From: an uncultured Bacteroidota bacterium
GTDB taxonomy: Bacteria > Bacteroidota > Bacteroidia > Flavobacteriales > Flavobacteriaceae
Direction: 5' to 3'
Assembly: GCA_902622595.1 (NCBI GenBank)
Contig: CACNQM010000001.1
Span: forward strand, 62,001-126,000
Length of the DNA: 64,000 bases
The position numbers and the translations under genes were made by a program. Of the stretch, positions 39,001 through 50,722 are shown piece after piece (position 1 is the stretch's first letter; each line of letters starts with the position of its first letter). The notes beneath the pieces were generated by a model. The model ran no database searches and was not told the DNA's origin. It saw only the letters and a program-made list of their open reading frames with translations.

Positions 39001-39832
39001 ATCGCTTTTACATAATTACAGAATACAAGAAAATGATATTCAAGGTTCACTTAGAAGAGAAAAATTCACAATAAGTGTAGGAGATGAACTTCCGCCTGGA
39101 ATTAAAAAACTTGCTAAGGTATATATAGCAAAGAAAAGAAAACTTAAAGTTGGAGATAAAATGGCTGGTAGACATGGAAATAAGGGTATTGTTGCAAGGA
39201 TTGTTAGACAAGAAGATATGCCTTTCTTAGAAGATGGTACACCAGTTGATATTGTTCTAAACCCTCTTGGTGTTCCATCCAGGATGAATATTGGGCAAAT
39301 TTATGAAACTGTTCTTGGATGGGCAGGAAAAGAGCTTGGTAGAAAGTTCTCAACACCAATTTTTGATGGAGCTACACTTGATGAAATAAATCAGCTTACT
39401 GATGAAGCAGGTGTACCTAGATTTGGCCACACTTACTTGTATGACGGTGGTACTGGAGAAAAATTTGATCAAGCGGCTACGGTTGGAGTCATATACATGT
39501 TGAAACTCGGGCATATGGTTGATGACAAAATGCATTCTAGATCTATTGGTCCATATAGTTTAATTACTCAGCAACCTCTGGGTGGTAAAGCTCAGTTTGG
39601 TGGTCAAAGATTTGGTGAAATGGAGGTATGGGCCCTTGAAGCTTACGGAGCATCAAGTGCGCTTCAAGAAATTTTAACTATAAAATCTGATGATGTTATA
39701 GGTAGGGCTAAAGCTTATGAATCAATTGTTAAGGGTGAAAATCTCCCTGACGCTGGTCTTCCAGAGTCATTTAATGTATTGATGCATGAATTAAAGGGTC
39801 TTGGTTTAGATATTAGATTAGAAGAAAAATAA
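36023..39832 (+). CDS. rpoB: DNA-directed RNA polymerase subunit beta
   Basis: [39 protein letters not shown]. Confidence 0.99.
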   Translation: MTNNKLRTNFSNTKTANVETDFLDIQIKSFQDFFQLETKSDERVEEGLFNTFKENFPITDARNQFVLEFLDYFVDPPRYSMHECIQRGLSYSVPLKARLKLYCTDDEHEDFETIVQDVFLGSIPYMTPSGTFIINGAERVVVSQLHRSPGVFFGQSFHANGTKLYSARVIPFKGSWIEFATDINNVMYAYIDRKKKLPVTTLFRAIGYQGDKEILEIFDLAEEIKVTKAGLKKALNRKLAARVLRTWHEDFVDEDTGEVISIERNEIIIDRDTVIEKDHIEQILDADVKTILIHKEDAQNSDYAIIYNTLQKDQTNTEKEAVEYIYRQLRNAEPPDEETARGIIDKLFFSDQRYNLGEVGRYRMNKKLNLDVDMEERTLTRLDITTIIKYLIELINSKAEIDDIDHLSNRRVRTVGEQLSSQFGVGLARMARTIRERMNVRDNEVFTPIDLINAKTLSSVINTFFGTNQLSQFMDQTNPLAEITHKRRLSALGPGGLSRERAGFEVRDVHYTHYGRLCPIETPEGPNIGLISSLSVYARVNNLGFIETPYRQVKNGKIDLNNITYLSAEEEENKLIAQANIDYDGSGKIKSEKVIARDQADFPVVTPDNINYTDIAPNQIASISASLIPFLEHDDANRALMGSNMMRQAVPLLKPESPIVGTGLERSVATDSRVLINAERDGVVDYVDANKIVIKYKLSSEEKLLNFEDDTKVYDLIKFQKTNQGSCINLKPIVSKGDLVTKGQVLCEGYATQNGELALGRNLKVAFMPWKGYNFEDAIVISEKVVREDIFTSIHIDEYSIDVRDTKLGTEELTDDIPNVSEEATKELDENGMIRVGADVTPGDILIGKITPKGESDPTPEEKLLRAIFGDKAGDVKDASLKAPPSLNGIVIDKKLFVRSFKDKRRRSQDKVDLELLETKYDKILEDLRLKLVDKLSSVVNGKTCQGVFNDLGEEVLVKGKKFTNKMLANIEDYTHLTKGVWTTSDNLNATISSLLHNYRIQENDIQGSLRREKFTISVGDELPPGIKKLAKVYIAKKRKLKVGDKMAGRHGNKGIVARIVRQEDMPFLEDGTPVDIVLNPLGVPSRMNIGQIYETVLGWAGKELGRKFSTPIFDGATLDEINQLTDEAGVPRFGHTYLYDGGTGEKFDQAATVGVIYMLKLGHMVDDKMHSRSIGPYSLITQQPLGGKAQFGGQRFGEMEVWALEAYGASSALQEILTIKSDDVIGRAKAYESIVKGENLPDAGLPESFNVLMHELKGLGLDIRLEEK

Positions 39833-39847
39833 ATTATAAAAATAAAA

Positions 39848-42800
39848 ATGGCAAAAAATAACGAATTATTGACGCAGAAGAAGTTTAATACTATTTCAAT
39901 TGGTTTATCTTCGCCCGAGGTTATACTTGGTAACTCTAGAGGTGAGGTTCTAAAGCCTGAAACCATAAACTACAGAACTCATAAACCTGAGAGAGATGGG
40001 CTGTTTTGTGAGAGGATCTTTGGCCCTGTTAAAGACTACGAATGTGCATGTGGTAAATACAAAAGAATAAGATATAAAGGTATTGTTTGCGATAGATGTG
40101 GTGTTGAGGTTACAGAAAAGAAAGTCAGAAGAGACAGAGTTGGTCATATTAATCTTGTTGTGCCAGTTGCACATATATGGTATTTTAAGTCTTTACCAAA
40201 TAAAATAGGATATCTCCTAGGATTACCTTCAAAGAAACTAGATATGATCATTTATTATGAAAGATATGTTGTTATTCAGCCAGGAGAAGCAAAGAATGCA
40301 GAAGGTGAATCTGTAAACAAGATGGACTTTTTAACAGAAGAAGAATATTTAACAATAATGGAATCCCTTCCAGCTGACAATCAGTTTTTAGATGATGCTG
40401 ATGAGAGAAAATTCATAGCAAAAATGGGTGCAGAATGTCTGATTGATTTGTTATCAAGGATTGATTTAGAAGAACTTTCATACGAATTAAGGCATAAAGC
40501 AAATAATGAGACTTCAAAACAAAGAAAAACCGAGGCTTTAAAAAGACTTCAGGTTGTTGAATCATTTAGAGAGGGAAATGAAAGAAAGGAAAACCTACCA
40601 GAGTGGATGGTTGTTAAAGTAATCCCTGTTATTCCACCTGAATTAAGACCACTTGTGCCTCTAGATGGAGGAAGATTTGCCACTTCTGATCTTAATGATT
40701 TGTACAGGAGAGTAATTATTAGAAACAATAGGTTAAAAAGACTAGTTGAAATTAAAGCACCTGAAGTAATTTTAAGAAATGAAAAAAGAATGCTTCAAGA
40801 GTCTGTCGATTCTCTATTTGACAATACTAGAAAATCTTCAGCAGTTAAAACCGAGTCTAATAGACCATTAAAATCATTATCTGACTCTCTAAAAGGAAAA
40901 CAAGGGCGTTTTAGACAAAATCTTCTAGGAAAAAGAGTAGACTATTCTGCTAGATCAGTAATTGTTGTAGGACCAGAACTGAAATTATATGAATGTGGAT
41001 TACCAAAAGATATGGCAGCTGAGCTATATAAGCCATTTATAATTAGAAAGCTTATAGAACGGGGAATTGTTAAAACAGTCAAATCTGCAAAAAAAATCAT
41101 TGACAGAAGAGAACCTGTTGTATGGGATATATTAGAGAATGTTTTGAAAGGGCACCCTGTATTACTTAATAGGGCTCCTACATTACATAGATTAGGAATA
41201 CAAGCATTTCAACCAAAGCTTATTGAAGGAAAAGCTATTCAGCTACATCCATTAACATGTACTGCATTTAATGCCGACTTTGATGGTGATCAGATGGCAG
41301 TTCATCTTCCATTGGGTCCAGAGGCTATTTTGGAGGCACAACTGTTGATGCTTGGTTCTCATAATATATTGAATCCAGCTAATGGTTCTCCAATTACAGT
41401 TCCTTCTCAGGATATGGTTTTGGGTCTTTATTATATGACAAAATCAAGAAAATCTTCTGAATCACATGAACTTAAAGGTGAAGGTTTGACTTTCTATTCT
41501 CCTGAAGAGGTTAATATGGCATATAATGAAAAAATTGTAGATTTAAATGCTATAATTAAATGTAAGATAAAGACATCTGAATCTGACGATTCGTATGAAA
41601 TAATAGAGACTACTCCAGGAAGAATCTTCTTTAATGAAGTAGTTCCTGAAAAAGCAGGATTCTTTAATGAAGTCCTTACAAAGAAAAATCTTAGAGAAAT
41701 TATTGGACAGATTCTTTATTCAACATCAGTTCCTGAGACTGCGGAATTCCTAGATAAAATAAAAGATCTTGGATATACATTTGCATTTAAAGGTGGATTA
41801 TCTTTTAGTTTGGGTGATATAATAATTCCTGAACAAAAACAACATCTAATTGATGATGCAAATAATCAGGTGGATGATATTATAGGTAACTATAACATGG
41901 GTCTTATTACTAATAACGAAAGATATAATCAGGTTATTGATGTTTGGACATCTGCAAATGCAACATTAACTGAGCTTGCAATGAAACAAATTAGCGAGGA
42001 TCAGCAAGGTTTTAACTCAGTTTATATGATGCTTGATTCTGGTGCTAGAGGTTCTAAAGAACAAATTAGGCAACTTACAGGAATGAGAGGATTAATGGCT
42101 AAGCCAAAAAAATCTAATGTTGGTGGTGGTGAGATTATTGAAAATCCTATACTGTCTAACTTTAAGGAAGGTCTCTCTATTTTAGAATACTTCATTTCAA
42201 CTCACGGTGCTAGGAAAGGTCTTGCAGATACTGCGTTGAAGACTGCCGATGCAGGATATCTAACTCGTAGATTACATGATGTTTCACAAGATGTTGTTGT
42301 TAACGAGTTTGACTGTGGAACTCTAAGAGGAATTGAAGTGACTGCACTAAAAAAGAATGAGGAGATTGTTGAAACTTTAGGTGAGAGAATCTTAGGTAGA
42401 GTAGCACTGAATGATATAATTGATCCATCTACTAATGAGGTAATAATTGAAGGTGGTAATTTAATCGAAGAAGATACAGTTAGTAGAATTGAGGATACTC
42501 TTATTACTTCTGTTGAAGTTAGGTCACCATTAACATGTGAGACTAAAAAGGGAATATGTGCTAATTGTTACGGAAGAAATCTTGCAACTGGTAAGTCCAT
42601 TCAAATTGGAGAAGCTGTTGGTGTTGTTGCTGCTCAGTCAATCGGTGAGCCAGGTACTCAATTAACACTTAGAACATTCCACGTTGGTGGTGTTGCTGGA
42701 AATATTTCTGAGGAGAATTCCTTAATATCAAAATTTGACGGAGTTGCGGAAATTGAAGATCTAAAAGTTGTTAAGACTAAAGATAGTGAAGGTAACTCTT

Positions 42801-44146
42801 CTAATATAGTAATATCGAGAACTTCAGAAATTAAAATTTTAGACTCAAAAACAAAAAATGTTTTGAGTACTAATAATATACCCTATGGCTCATATCTAAA
42901 TGTTAAAAATGGACAAAAATTATCCAAAGGTGATATTGTATGTCAATGGGACCCGTTTAATGGTGTAATTGTTTCCGAATTTTCTGGAAAAATTGTTTAT
43001 GAAAATATCGAAGTTGGTAAAACCTATCAAGTTGAAATTGATGAACAAACAGGATTTAAAGAAAAAGTTATTACTGACTCAAGAGATAAAAAATTAATTC
43101 CTACACTTCTTATCCAAGATAAAAAAGGTGTAACCTTGAGGTCATATAACCTACCTGTTGGTGCACATATTATGGTTGATGAAGATGAATCAATTGAAAA
43201 GGGAAAAATTTTGGTTAAAATTCCAAGAAAATCAGCTAAATCAGGTGATATTACTGGTGGTTTACCAAGAGTGACTGAATTGTTTGAAGCAAGAAATCCA
43301 TCTAATCCGGCAGTAGTATCTGAAATTGACGGTGTTGTTTCCTTTGGAAAAATTAAAAGAGGAAATAGAGAGATTATAGTTGAATCTAAATTTGGTGATA
43401 TTAAAAAATATTTAGTAAAACTATCCAATCAAATACTTGTTCAAGAAAATGACTTTATTAAGGCTGGAATGCCTTTATCAGATGGATCAATTACACCTAA
43501 CGATATTTTAAACATCAAGGGCCCTTCTGCTGTTCAACAATATCTTGTTAATGAAGTCCAAGAGGTTTATAGGCTTCAGGGAGTTAAGATTAATGATAAG
43601 CATTTTGAAGTTGTAGTTAGGCAAATGATGAGAAAAGTAAAGATTATTGATACTGGAGATACTTTATTCCTTGAAGATCAAATCATATATAAAGATGAGT
43701 TTATTGAACAAAATGACAAATTATATGGTATGAAAGTTGTTGAAGATGCTGGAGATAGTGAAAATCTTAAAGTCGGGCAAATTGTTTCAGCTAGGCTTCT
43801 AAGAGATGAAAACTCAATGTTGAAAAGGGATGATAAAAACCTGGTTGATGCCAGAGATGCAAAACCTGCAACAGCTTCAACACAACTTCAAGGTATCACA
43901 AGAGCTGCACTACAAACAAAATCATTTATTTCAGCAGCATCATTCCAAGAAACTACAAAAGTATTAAACGAGGCTGCAGTTAATGGAAAGAATGACATGT
44001 TAGAAGGCTTAAAAGAGAATGTTATTGTAGGTCACAAGATTCCTGCTGGTACTGGGATGAGAAAATACAACGATATAATTGTTGGTCCTAAAGATGAGTA
44101 TAATAGCTTACTAATTAACAAAGAAGAAGAGGAGCTAAATTATTAA
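39848..44146 (+). CDS. rpoC: DNA-directed RNA polymerase subunit beta'
   Basis: [36 protein letters not shown]. Confidence 0.99.
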   Translation: MAKNNELLTQKKFNTISIGLSSPEVILGNSRGEVLKPETINYRTHKPERDGLFCERIFGPVKDYECACGKYKRIRYKGIVCDRCGVEVTEKKVRRDRVGHINLVVPVAHIWYFKSLPNKIGYLLGLPSKKLDMIIYYERYVVIQPGEAKNAEGESVNKMDFLTEEEYLTIMESLPADNQFLDDADERKFIAKMGAECLIDLLSRIDLEELSYELRHKANNETSKQRKTEALKRLQVVESFREGNERKENLPEWMVVKVIPVIPPELRPLVPLDGGRFATSDLNDLYRRVIIRNNRLKRLVEIKAPEVILRNEKRMLQESVDSLFDNTRKSSAVKTESNRPLKSLSDSLKGKQGRFRQNLLGKRVDYSARSVIVVGPELKLYECGLPKDMAAELYKPFIIRKLIERGIVKTVKSAKKIIDRREPVVWDILENVLKGHPVLLNRAPTLHRLGIQAFQPKLIEGKAIQLHPLTCTAFNADFDGDQMAVHLPLGPEAILEAQLLMLGSHNILNPANGSPITVPSQDMVLGLYYMTKSRKSSESHELKGEGLTFYSPEEVNMAYNEKIVDLNAIIKCKIKTSESDDSYEIIETTPGRIFFNEVVPEKAGFFNEVLTKKNLREIIGQILYSTSVPETAEFLDKIKDLGYTFAFKGGLSFSLGDIIIPEQKQHLIDDANNQVDDIIGNYNMGLITNNERYNQVIDVWTSANATLTELAMKQISEDQQGFNSVYMMLDSGARGSKEQIRQLTGMRGLMAKPKKSNVGGGEIIENPILSNFKEGLSILEYFISTHGARKGLADTALKTADAGYLTRRLHDVSQDVVVNEFDCGTLRGIEVTALKKNEEIVETLGERILGRVALNDIIDPSTNEVIIEGGNLIEEDTVSRIEDTLITSVEVRSPLTCETKKGICANCYGRNLATGKSIQIGEAVGVVAAQSIGEPGTQLTLRTFHVGGVAGNISEENSLISKFDGVAEIEDLKVVKTKDSEGNSSNIVISRTSEIKILDSKTKNVLSTNNIPYGSYLNVKNGQKLSKGDIVCQWDPFNGVIVSEFSGKIVYENIEVGKTYQVEIDEQTGFKEKVITDSRDKKLIPTLLIQDKKGVTLRSYNLPVGAHIMVDEDESIEKGKILVKIPRKSAKSGDITGGLPRVTELFEARNPSNPAVVSEIDGVVSFGKIKRGNREIIVESKFGDIKKYLVKLSNQILVQENDFIKAGMPLSDGSITPNDILNIKGPSAVQQYLVNEVQEVYRLQGVKINDKHFEVVVRQMMRKVKIIDTGDTLFLEDQIIYKDEFIEQNDKLYGMKVVEDAGDSENLKVGQIVSARLLRDENSMLKRDDKNLVDARDAKPATASTQLQGITRAALQTKSFISAASFQETTKVLNEAAVNGKNDMLEGLKENVIVGHKIPAGTGMRKYNDIIVGPKDEYNSLLINKEEEELNY

Positions 44147-44155
44147 TTTGAATCA

Positions 44156-44674
44156 ATGTCAGAAGAAAAGGTAATTCTTGTTGATAAAAATGATAATCAA
44201 ATTGGATTCATGCCAAAACTTGAGGCTCATCAAAAAGGTGTTCTTCATAGAGCATTTTCAATTTTCATATTTAATAATAAATATGAGCTTTTACTTCAGA
44301 AAAGAGCTTCTTCGAAATATCATTCAGGCGGATTATGGACAAACACATGTTGCAGTCATCCCCGTGAAGATGAAGATATATTAGATGCTGCAAACAGAAG
44401 ACTTATTGAGGAAATGGGTATTGAAACTATTCTCAGAAAAGTCTATGAATTTACATATAAGGCAGAGTTAGATAACGATTTAACCGAACACGAATTTGAC
44501 CATGTTTTTTATGGGGTTTATAATGAAGATCCAGAAATAAATCCTGACGAAGCTGATGATTTCAAGTGGATAGACATGGATTCCTTGCATGAAGACATTA
44601 AAAAAAATGGAAATATTTATACAGTTTGGTTTAAAATAGCTTTTGAGTATTTTTATAATTATTTAAAAAAATGA
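44156..44674 (+). CDS. idi: Isopentenyl-diphosphate delta-isomerase, type I
   Basis: Nudix-like; GLWTNTCCSHPREDE and RRLIEEMGIE. Confidence 0.94.
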   Translation: MSEEKVILVDKNDNQIGFMPKLEAHQKGVLHRAFSIFIFNNKYELLLQKRASSKYHSGGLWTNTCCSHPREDEDILDAANRRLIEEMGIETILRKVYEFTYKAELDNDLTEHEFDHVFYGVYNEDPEINPDEADDFKWIDMDSLHEDIKKNGNIYTVWFKIAFEYFYNYLKK

Positions 44675-45078
44675 AAGTAACAGTTAGTAGAAAAGCACAT
44701 TTTAATGCTGCTCATAAATTATTTAGATCTGATTGGTCAGATGAAAAAAACAAAAAAGTTTTTGGAAAATGTGCAAATGAAAATTACCATGGTCATAACT
44801 ATGAATTAATTGTTAGTTTGACTGGAGAAATTGACAAAGAGACAGGATATGTGTATGATTTAGGTAAGCTTAAAAATATTATCAAAGCTGAGGTTGAGGA
44901 ATACTTAGATCATAAGAATTTAAACCTAGACATTGATGATTTCAACACAATAAATCCCTCTGCTGAAAATATTGCTATTCTAATTTACAATAAGCTAATT
45001 CCTCATTTTGATGAAAATTATGAACTTAAAATAACACTATACGAAACCCCTAGAAATTTTGTTGAGTATAGTGGTTAG
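44671..45078 (+). CDS. 6-pyruvoyl-tetrahydropterin synthase / 6-carboxytetrahydropterin synthase family
   Basis: FNAAHKL, CANENYHGHNYELIVSLTGE, LDHKNLN, ETPRNFVEY. Confidence 0.9.
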   Translation: MKVTVSRKAHFNAAHKLFRSDWSDEKNKKVFGKCANENYHGHNYELIVSLTGEIDKETGYVYDLGKLKNIIKAEVEEYLDHKNLNLDIDDFNTINPSAENIAILIYNKLIPHFDENYELKITLYETPRNFVEYSG

Positions 45079-45761
45079 TCAATTGTAATATCTCTTAAAA
45101 TTTTTCCATATTTAGAAACTTTTATTCCAAGAGTAAGAGTATCATATAACTTACGTAGTAACTCAATATTTGCGTCAGGTATTTGACTTACTGCAATATA
45201 GGGTGATATTTCATTCTCTGAGTTAGTTATTGAAAAGTTTATTGTATATAGATATTTTTTTCTAATTAATTTTTCCAATTCTGAGTTGACGGAGTCTATG
45301 CTTTTTTGATTATTTTCAATTTGTGCATTGTAAAATATCTCTAATAAATCTAGATTTTGTGAATTGTATTGTCGCATTATAGAATTATATTCTTGAAGAA
45401 GATCACTATTCTTCGATCCTTTAATTTCATAGCTAGAGTCAAAAGTAGAAAGTCTTGTATTAATTTCTATTTCACCTTTATTTCCAAAAAAAGCAATAAT
45501 ATCATTTAATGAATCACCATCTTCTTTGTCAAGGTATAGATAATAGATGTCAGGTTCTTCAATATTTGTACTTAATTTATAGTTACCTCCTCCTCTTAAA
45601 TAAATCGAGTCTAAATTAACCACTAAAGAGTCTTTTTCTGCTTGAAGATATAAAGTTCCTTTTTTCAAACCATCTACATTCCCCGAAACAATCATTTCAT
45701 TTTCATTTGAACCGCAAGAAATTATAAGTATTGCTATTATTAGAATTATTTTGTTTTTCAT
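45075..45761 (-). CDS. DUF4369-like lipoprotein
   Basis: Lipobox ILIISCGSN; VSGNVDGLKKGTLYLQ... pattern of DUF4369. Confidence 0.65.
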   Translation of the reverse strand: MKNKIILIIAILIISCGSNENEMIVSGNVDGLKKGTLYLQAEKDSLVVNLDSIYLRGGGNYKLSTNIEEPDIYYLYLDKEDGDSLNDIIAFFGNKGEIEINTRLSTFDSSYEIKGSKNSDLLQEYNSIMRQYNSQNLDLLEIFYNAQIENNQKSIDSVNSELEKLIRKKYLYTINFSITNSENEISPYIAVSQIPDANIELLRKLYDTLTLGIKVSKYGKILRDITID

Positions 45762-45762
45762 A

Positions 45763-47955
45763 TTAAATATTTATCCAGTATGTGAGTTTTAAATTTATTG
45801 ATCTAAGTTGAGGAGTAATCTTATTATCGGTAAAATAATTATCATTATACACCAAATATAAGTCAGATAATGGAGCAAACCTCCATTGAAGTCTGGAATT
45901 AATACCAAGGTCTTCAAATTGATTAGAATACTGAATATATGTAGCCCAATATATTTTTTTTGTAAATGTTAGTTCAAATTTTGGACTTATTAAAAATATA
46001 TCTCTTGTTGGGTATGGTTTAGGTAACTTAATTGAATCATAATTAAGTCTTAATGACATATTAAAAATTGGCTGTCTTCTATATGACAATCTACTTTGAA
46101 TTGAAAATTTTGTTCCATTATAAAATGATCCATATGAAATCTCTGAGTCTGAAGTAAATAAATTTCTACTAGGAGATTTATATGAGATTGAATAGTCTGT
46201 AAAATCATAGTATCTGTTTGCTGGAAGAGGAGTAGCTCCATTTGTTCTTGTAGGATCAAATTCGAAAAATAAATAATCTTTACGTTGTTTTCTCTCAATA
46301 TTTAGCTCTGCTTGATTCAGATAACTTATAAATACTGATGTTTGATTATAAGTCAATTCTTGTTTGTTTTGAAATAGAGGTCTAAATACAAACGAGGTAA
46401 AATGGCCAATTTCGATATTCAAAATTTTTTCATTATTTGGATAAATTCTGTATTTATATGTAGGCTCAAATTTATATACTCCATATCTTCTAAAGTAGCC
46501 AAGATCTGATCTATGATTATCACCAACATAGGCAGAATAAAAATTAATAAAATGATTTCTTGAATTTCGAGTAATCCTAAATGAAGTATTCAAGCTTTTT
46601 TTGTTATGACTTTTATCTGGTAAAATAGATTTATGTATAAATGCCTTGCCACTCCAACTCCCATCATTATTTGCCAGATTATACTCTGCTCCAATAACCC
46701 TATTATACCTTTCAGAATCATTTACAAAATCATATTTTTTTGTATTTTCTCTGTTTAAAATAAAAAATGAAAAGTTAGATCTCGAAAAAACTTTTTTATT
46801 AAATGTTAGAAGAGTATTATTATTTTGAGGAATTTCATTCTTAATATCTTCATTGGTCAGAACATTTAGTAATCCAATTCTTGTTGAATTATTTATCTTT
46901 CCACTTAATCTTACCCCAGATATAATCTTATTTTCAATAGTTTCACCATCTTGATTCTTTGCTACACCTATTCTTCTCGAAAAAAATGTTTGTGACTCTC
47001 TTGTTCCAAAATTTGAAAATAAATCTGAGTTTTGAGTAAAAAATTGTCTTTTCTCCGGTAACCTTGTTTCCCACTTAGTTGTATTAACAATCTGGTCATC
47101 TACCTCAACTTGAGAGAAATCTGGGTTTAATGTAGCATCTAAATTTAGCGAGTTACCAATCGGAATTTTAAGGTCAACACCATAATCAAAATCTTTTAAT
47201 TGATAGTTATTTTCAAAGTCTTTACCTTGAATAGCATTTATATATGGAATTAATGTCATTGGTTTTTTGGAGTTTCCAAGCGGTTTTTCAAAATTAAATT
47301 CTCCCATATATGCAAGGTTACCAATACTTTGATTCTGTGGAATATTAACCCATGTTGAGTGTTCTAATGATTGAGTATCACTTCTGTAGATGTTGAATCT
47401 CCATCTTTTATCACCATTAATAAAATATAATTGATTAAATGGAATTTTAATTTCTACCAAATAATAGTCGTCGTATAATTTTGATTCAACATACCAAATG
47501 GCATCCCAAGATGAATTTCTATCAGTTCTGTAATTTCTATTTCCTCCTGATACTAATACGTCTCCCTTAAGACCTAGATGATTTGTTTGAAATTGAAATC
47601 CATTAGTAGCATCACTAAAAGTATCAAAAATTAACTGAACATAATCTGCACTGGCTGTGCTAAAGTCTCTTTTTAGTGAATAGACAGTAAACTTCTTCTC
47701 CTTTGTATAAGCTTTAATGAGAAAGTATAAATTTTCATCATCAAAAACTGCTTTAAATTCTGTCTGTTTTATTGCTTTTACATTATCTTCAGGTCTCCAT
47801 TGCCAAAAATCATTACCAATATTAGCCTCTTCCCAAACTTTTTCTGACTCAACTCCATCAATTGTTATATCATCACTAATATATTTTACAGTGTAATCTT
47901 TTGCAGACAAAGTCACACACACAACAACGAAAATTATGGTTAGGTAATTTTTCAA
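45763..47955 (-). CDS. DUF5916-like protein with N-terminal CBM9-type domain, outer-membrane-like beta-rich C-terminus
   Basis: Signal peptide; DDITIDGVESEKVWEEANIGNDFWQWRPEDN; LDATLNPDFSQVEVDDQIVNTTKWETRLPEKRQFF. Confidence 0.8.
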   Translation of the reverse strand: MKNYLTIIFVVVCVTLSAKDYTVKYISDDITIDGVESEKVWEEANIGNDFWQWRPEDNVKAIKQTEFKAVFDDENLYFLIKAYTKEKKFTVYSLKRDFSTASADYVQLIFDTFSDATNGFQFQTNHLGLKGDVLVSGGNRNYRTDRNSSWDAIWYVESKLYDDYYLVEIKIPFNQLYFINGDKRWRFNIYRSDTQSLEHSTWVNIPQNQSIGNLAYMGEFNFEKPLGNSKKPMTLIPYINAIQGKDFENNYQLKDFDYGVDLKIPIGNSLNLDATLNPDFSQVEVDDQIVNTTKWETRLPEKRQFFTQNSDLFSNFGTRESQTFFSRRIGVAKNQDGETIENKIISGVRLSGKINNSTRIGLLNVLTNEDIKNEIPQNNNTLLTFNKKVFSRSNFSFFILNRENTKKYDFVNDSERYNRVIGAEYNLANNDGSWSGKAFIHKSILPDKSHNKKSLNTSFRITRNSRNHFINFYSAYVGDNHRSDLGYFRRYGVYKFEPTYKYRIYPNNEKILNIEIGHFTSFVFRPLFQNKQELTYNQTSVFISYLNQAELNIERKQRKDYLFFEFDPTRTNGATPLPANRYYDFTDYSISYKSPSRNLFTSDSEISYGSFYNGTKFSIQSRLSYRRQPIFNMSLRLNYDSIKLPKPYPTRDIFLISPKFELTFTKKIYWATYIQYSNQFEDLGINSRLQWRFAPLSDLYLVYNDNYFTDNKITPQLRSINLKLTYWINI

Positions 47956-48050
47956 TTAGTTTTTTAAAAATTTAAAATTAGTATTTTAGAGTTCAATAAG
48001 ATAATACTTATTAGAGTATTATATTTGATTTATATTGCACAAAAAAAATT

Positions 48051-48806
48051 TTGAGACTTTTAATTTATATTGTTCTTAGTATCTCTTCAACTTTAAACTG
48101 GGGATCCACTGCACACAGAGCTATGTCTGAGGTTGCATCACTTTATCTTACTGAAAACACAACTAAAAAAATAAATGAAATCTTAGACGGTGAGACAATT
48201 GTTACAGTATCAACGTATGCAGATGATATAAAGTCTGATAGTAGATATGATAAGTATTACAACTGGCACTTTATCAATATGGAATTAGATGAAGATTATG
48301 AAGATACTGTCCCTTCAGAAAAAGGAGATCTTTTTATCGCAATAAATACTTGTCTTGATATCCTTGAGAGTGATTCATCAACAGATTCAGAAAAATCATT
48401 TTACTTAAAACTACTTATTCATTTTATAGGAGACCTTCACCAACCAATGCACATTGGTAGATATGAAGATAGGGGTGGAAACAGAATTTATGTAAAATGG
48501 TTTGGAAGAAATTCTAATTTACATAGAGTATGGGATTCAGATATGATTAATGGATATAATATGAGCTACAGTGAACTTGCCAAAAACCTGCCTTCACCTG
48601 AAAAGCTTGAAATTGAATTTGAAAGAGATGATCTAATCGATTGGGTTAACGAAGTACACTCTTATACAAGAAAGATTTACAATGATGTTTCTGTTAATGA
48701 CAACTTAGGATATGAATATCAGTATGAAAACTTCCAAACTGTTAGAGATTTACTCTTAATAGGAGGTTTAAGGTTAGCTTCGGTTCTTAACTATCTATTT
48801 GATTAA
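48051..48806 (+). CDS. S1/P1-type nuclease (TTG start)
   Basis: WGSTAHRAMSEVA, YNWHFINM, HFIGDLHQPMHIGRYEDRGGN, NLHRVWD. Confidence 0.9.
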   Translation: MRLLIYIVLSISSTLNWGSTAHRAMSEVASLYLTENTTKKINEILDGETIVTVSTYADDIKSDSRYDKYYNWHFINMELDEDYEDTVPSEKGDLFIAINTCLDILESDSSTDSEKSFYLKLLIHFIGDLHQPMHIGRYEDRGGNRIYVKWFGRNSNLHRVWDSDMINGYNMSYSELAKNLPSPEKLEIEFERDDLIDWVNEVHSYTRKIYNDVSVNDNLGYEYQYENFQTVRDLLLIGGLRLASVLNYLFD

Positions 48807-50660
48807 ATCTATGCTTCTATTTATAAATTCAGTTAGATCCTTACCAGTTAGAGTATTTTGAGAAAGTTTTGCAAGATCTACAGATTGTTTAATTAGACTG
48901 TTTCTTTTTTTCTCTGTTCGAGTATTTAATATTTTACTCACCAACTCATGATTTGTATTAACAATGAGAGAGAACATATCTGGCATACTTCCCATGCCAC
49001 CTCCCCCTGTTTGTTGCATCTCCTTCATTCTTCTCATAAACTCTGGTTGAGCTAGCATAAATGGTAATGAACTACTATCTAGGGGCTCAAGTTGAACAGT
49101 ATATTTATCATCAGAAACTGCACTTTCAATCATTGGTTTTAACTTTTCTTTCTCTTCGTCAGACAATTTAGAGATAACTTGATCATCTTTCTTGATCAAA
49201 TTTTCTAAAGTATCAGAATCGACTCTTGAGAACTTTAGCTTTTCTTTCTTAGACTCAAGTTTTTGAATTAAATGTGGTATTATCGGTGAATCTAGTAATA
49301 AAACTTCATAACCTTTCTCTTTTGCTGACTCAATATAAGTATATTGTTCATCTTTATTTTGAGCATATAGAACAATTAAGTTTCCATCCTTATCGGTTTG
49401 TAAATCTTTAATCTTGTCCTCAAGTTCTTGATAAGTATAATACTTTTGGTCTACAGTAGGATACAGATTAAATGATTCTGCTTTATCATAAAACTTATCT
49501 TCAGTTAACATACCATATTCGATAACAACTTTGATATCATTCCACTTAGTTTCAAGATTTTCTCTCTCGTTTTTGAAGATTGAACTCAGTTTATCAGCAA
49601 CTTTTCTAGTAATATAGTTGGTAATTTTTTTCACTGAAGTATCAGATTGAAGATAACTTCTAGAAACATTTAAAGGAATATCTGGAGAGTCAATAACTCC
49701 CTTTAATAAACCTAAAAATTCTGGGACAATACCCTCAACGTTGTCAGTTACAAAGACTTGATTTTGGTAAAGCTGAATTCTATCTTTTTGAAGATTAAGG
49801 TCATTTGATATTTTTGGAAAATATAATATTCCTGTCAGATTAAATGGATAGTCAACATTAAGATGAATGTGAAACAATGGTTCTTCGAATTGATATGGAT
49901 ATAATTCTTTGTAAAATTGTTTGTAATCCTCATCTTTTAGTTCAGATGGGGGTCTTGTCCATGCTGGATTTGGATTATTTATAATATTATCAACCGTTAC
50001 CTTTTCATCTTTACCTTCTTCTTTTCCAGGAATGGTTTCTTCCTTTGTCCCAAATTTGATAGGATGAGGCATGAACTTATTGTATTTGTTAAGTAACTCC
50101 GTAATCTTAGACTTTTCAAGATAATCTTTAGAATCTTTTGAAATATGAAGAAGGATTTTAGTACCTCTTTCTTTTTTATCACTCTTCTTTAAGCTGTATT
50201 CAGGTGAGCCATCACAAACCCAATGAGCAGCAGGCTCATCTTTATATGACTTAGTAATGATTTCAACTTTATCCGCAACCATGAAAGACGAGTAAAAACC
50301 AAGACCAAAGTGACCTATTATGCCAGTATCTTTTGAAGTCTCTTTATACTTTTCAAGAAATTCCTCAGCTCCTGAAAAAGCAACATCATTAATATATTTT
50401 TTAACTTCCTCAGAAGTCATACCTACGCCATTGTCCATAATCTGAAGTATTTTTTTCTTTTTGTCAATTTTAATTTCAACTCCAAGTTCTCCGATTTCAC
50501 CTTTCACTTCTCCTATACTAGACAGGTGTTGAATCTTTGTTAATGCGTCTGTAGCATTTGAAATAAGTTCTCTTAAAAAAATTTCTTGATCACTATATAA
50601 AAACTTTTTTATAAGTGGGAATATATTTTCAACCGAAACATTAATTTTTCCTTTAGGCAT
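48795..50660 (-). CDS. htpG: Chaperone protein HtpG (Hsp90)
   Basis: LRELISNATDALTKI, MDNGVGMT, GHFGLGFYSSFMVADKV. Confidence 0.98.
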   Translation of the reverse strand: MPKGKINVSVENIFPLIKKFLYSDQEIFLRELISNATDALTKIQHLSSIGEVKGEIGELGVEIKIDKKKKILQIMDNGVGMTSEEVKKYINDVAFSGAEEFLEKYKETSKDTGIIGHFGLGFYSSFMVADKVEIITKSYKDEPAAHWVCDGSPEYSLKKSDKKERGTKILLHISKDSKDYLEKSKITELLNKYNKFMPHPIKFGTKEETIPGKEEGKDEKVTVDNIINNPNPAWTRPPSELKDEDYKQFYKELYPYQFEEPLFHIHLNVDYPFNLTGILYFPKISNDLNLQKDRIQLYQNQVFVTDNVEGIVPEFLGLLKGVIDSPDIPLNVSRSYLQSDTSVKKITNYITRKVADKLSSIFKNERENLETKWNDIKVVIEYGMLTEDKFYDKAESFNLYPTVDQKYYTYQELEDKIKDLQTDKDGNLIVLYAQNKDEQYTYIESAKEKGYEVLLLDSPIIPHLIQKLESKKEKLKFSRVDSDTLENLIKKDDQVISKLSDEEKEKLKPMIESAVSDDKYTVQLEPLDSSSLPFMLAQPEFMRRMKEMQQTGGGGMGSMPDMFSLIVNTNHELVSKILNTRTEKKRNSLIKQSVDLAKLSQNTLTGKDLTEFINRSIDLIK

Positions 50661-50722
50661 AATTATATTTTAACATAACAATTGCAAAAAAAATACCAAT
50701 CAATAAGTATGACAAATTGACA

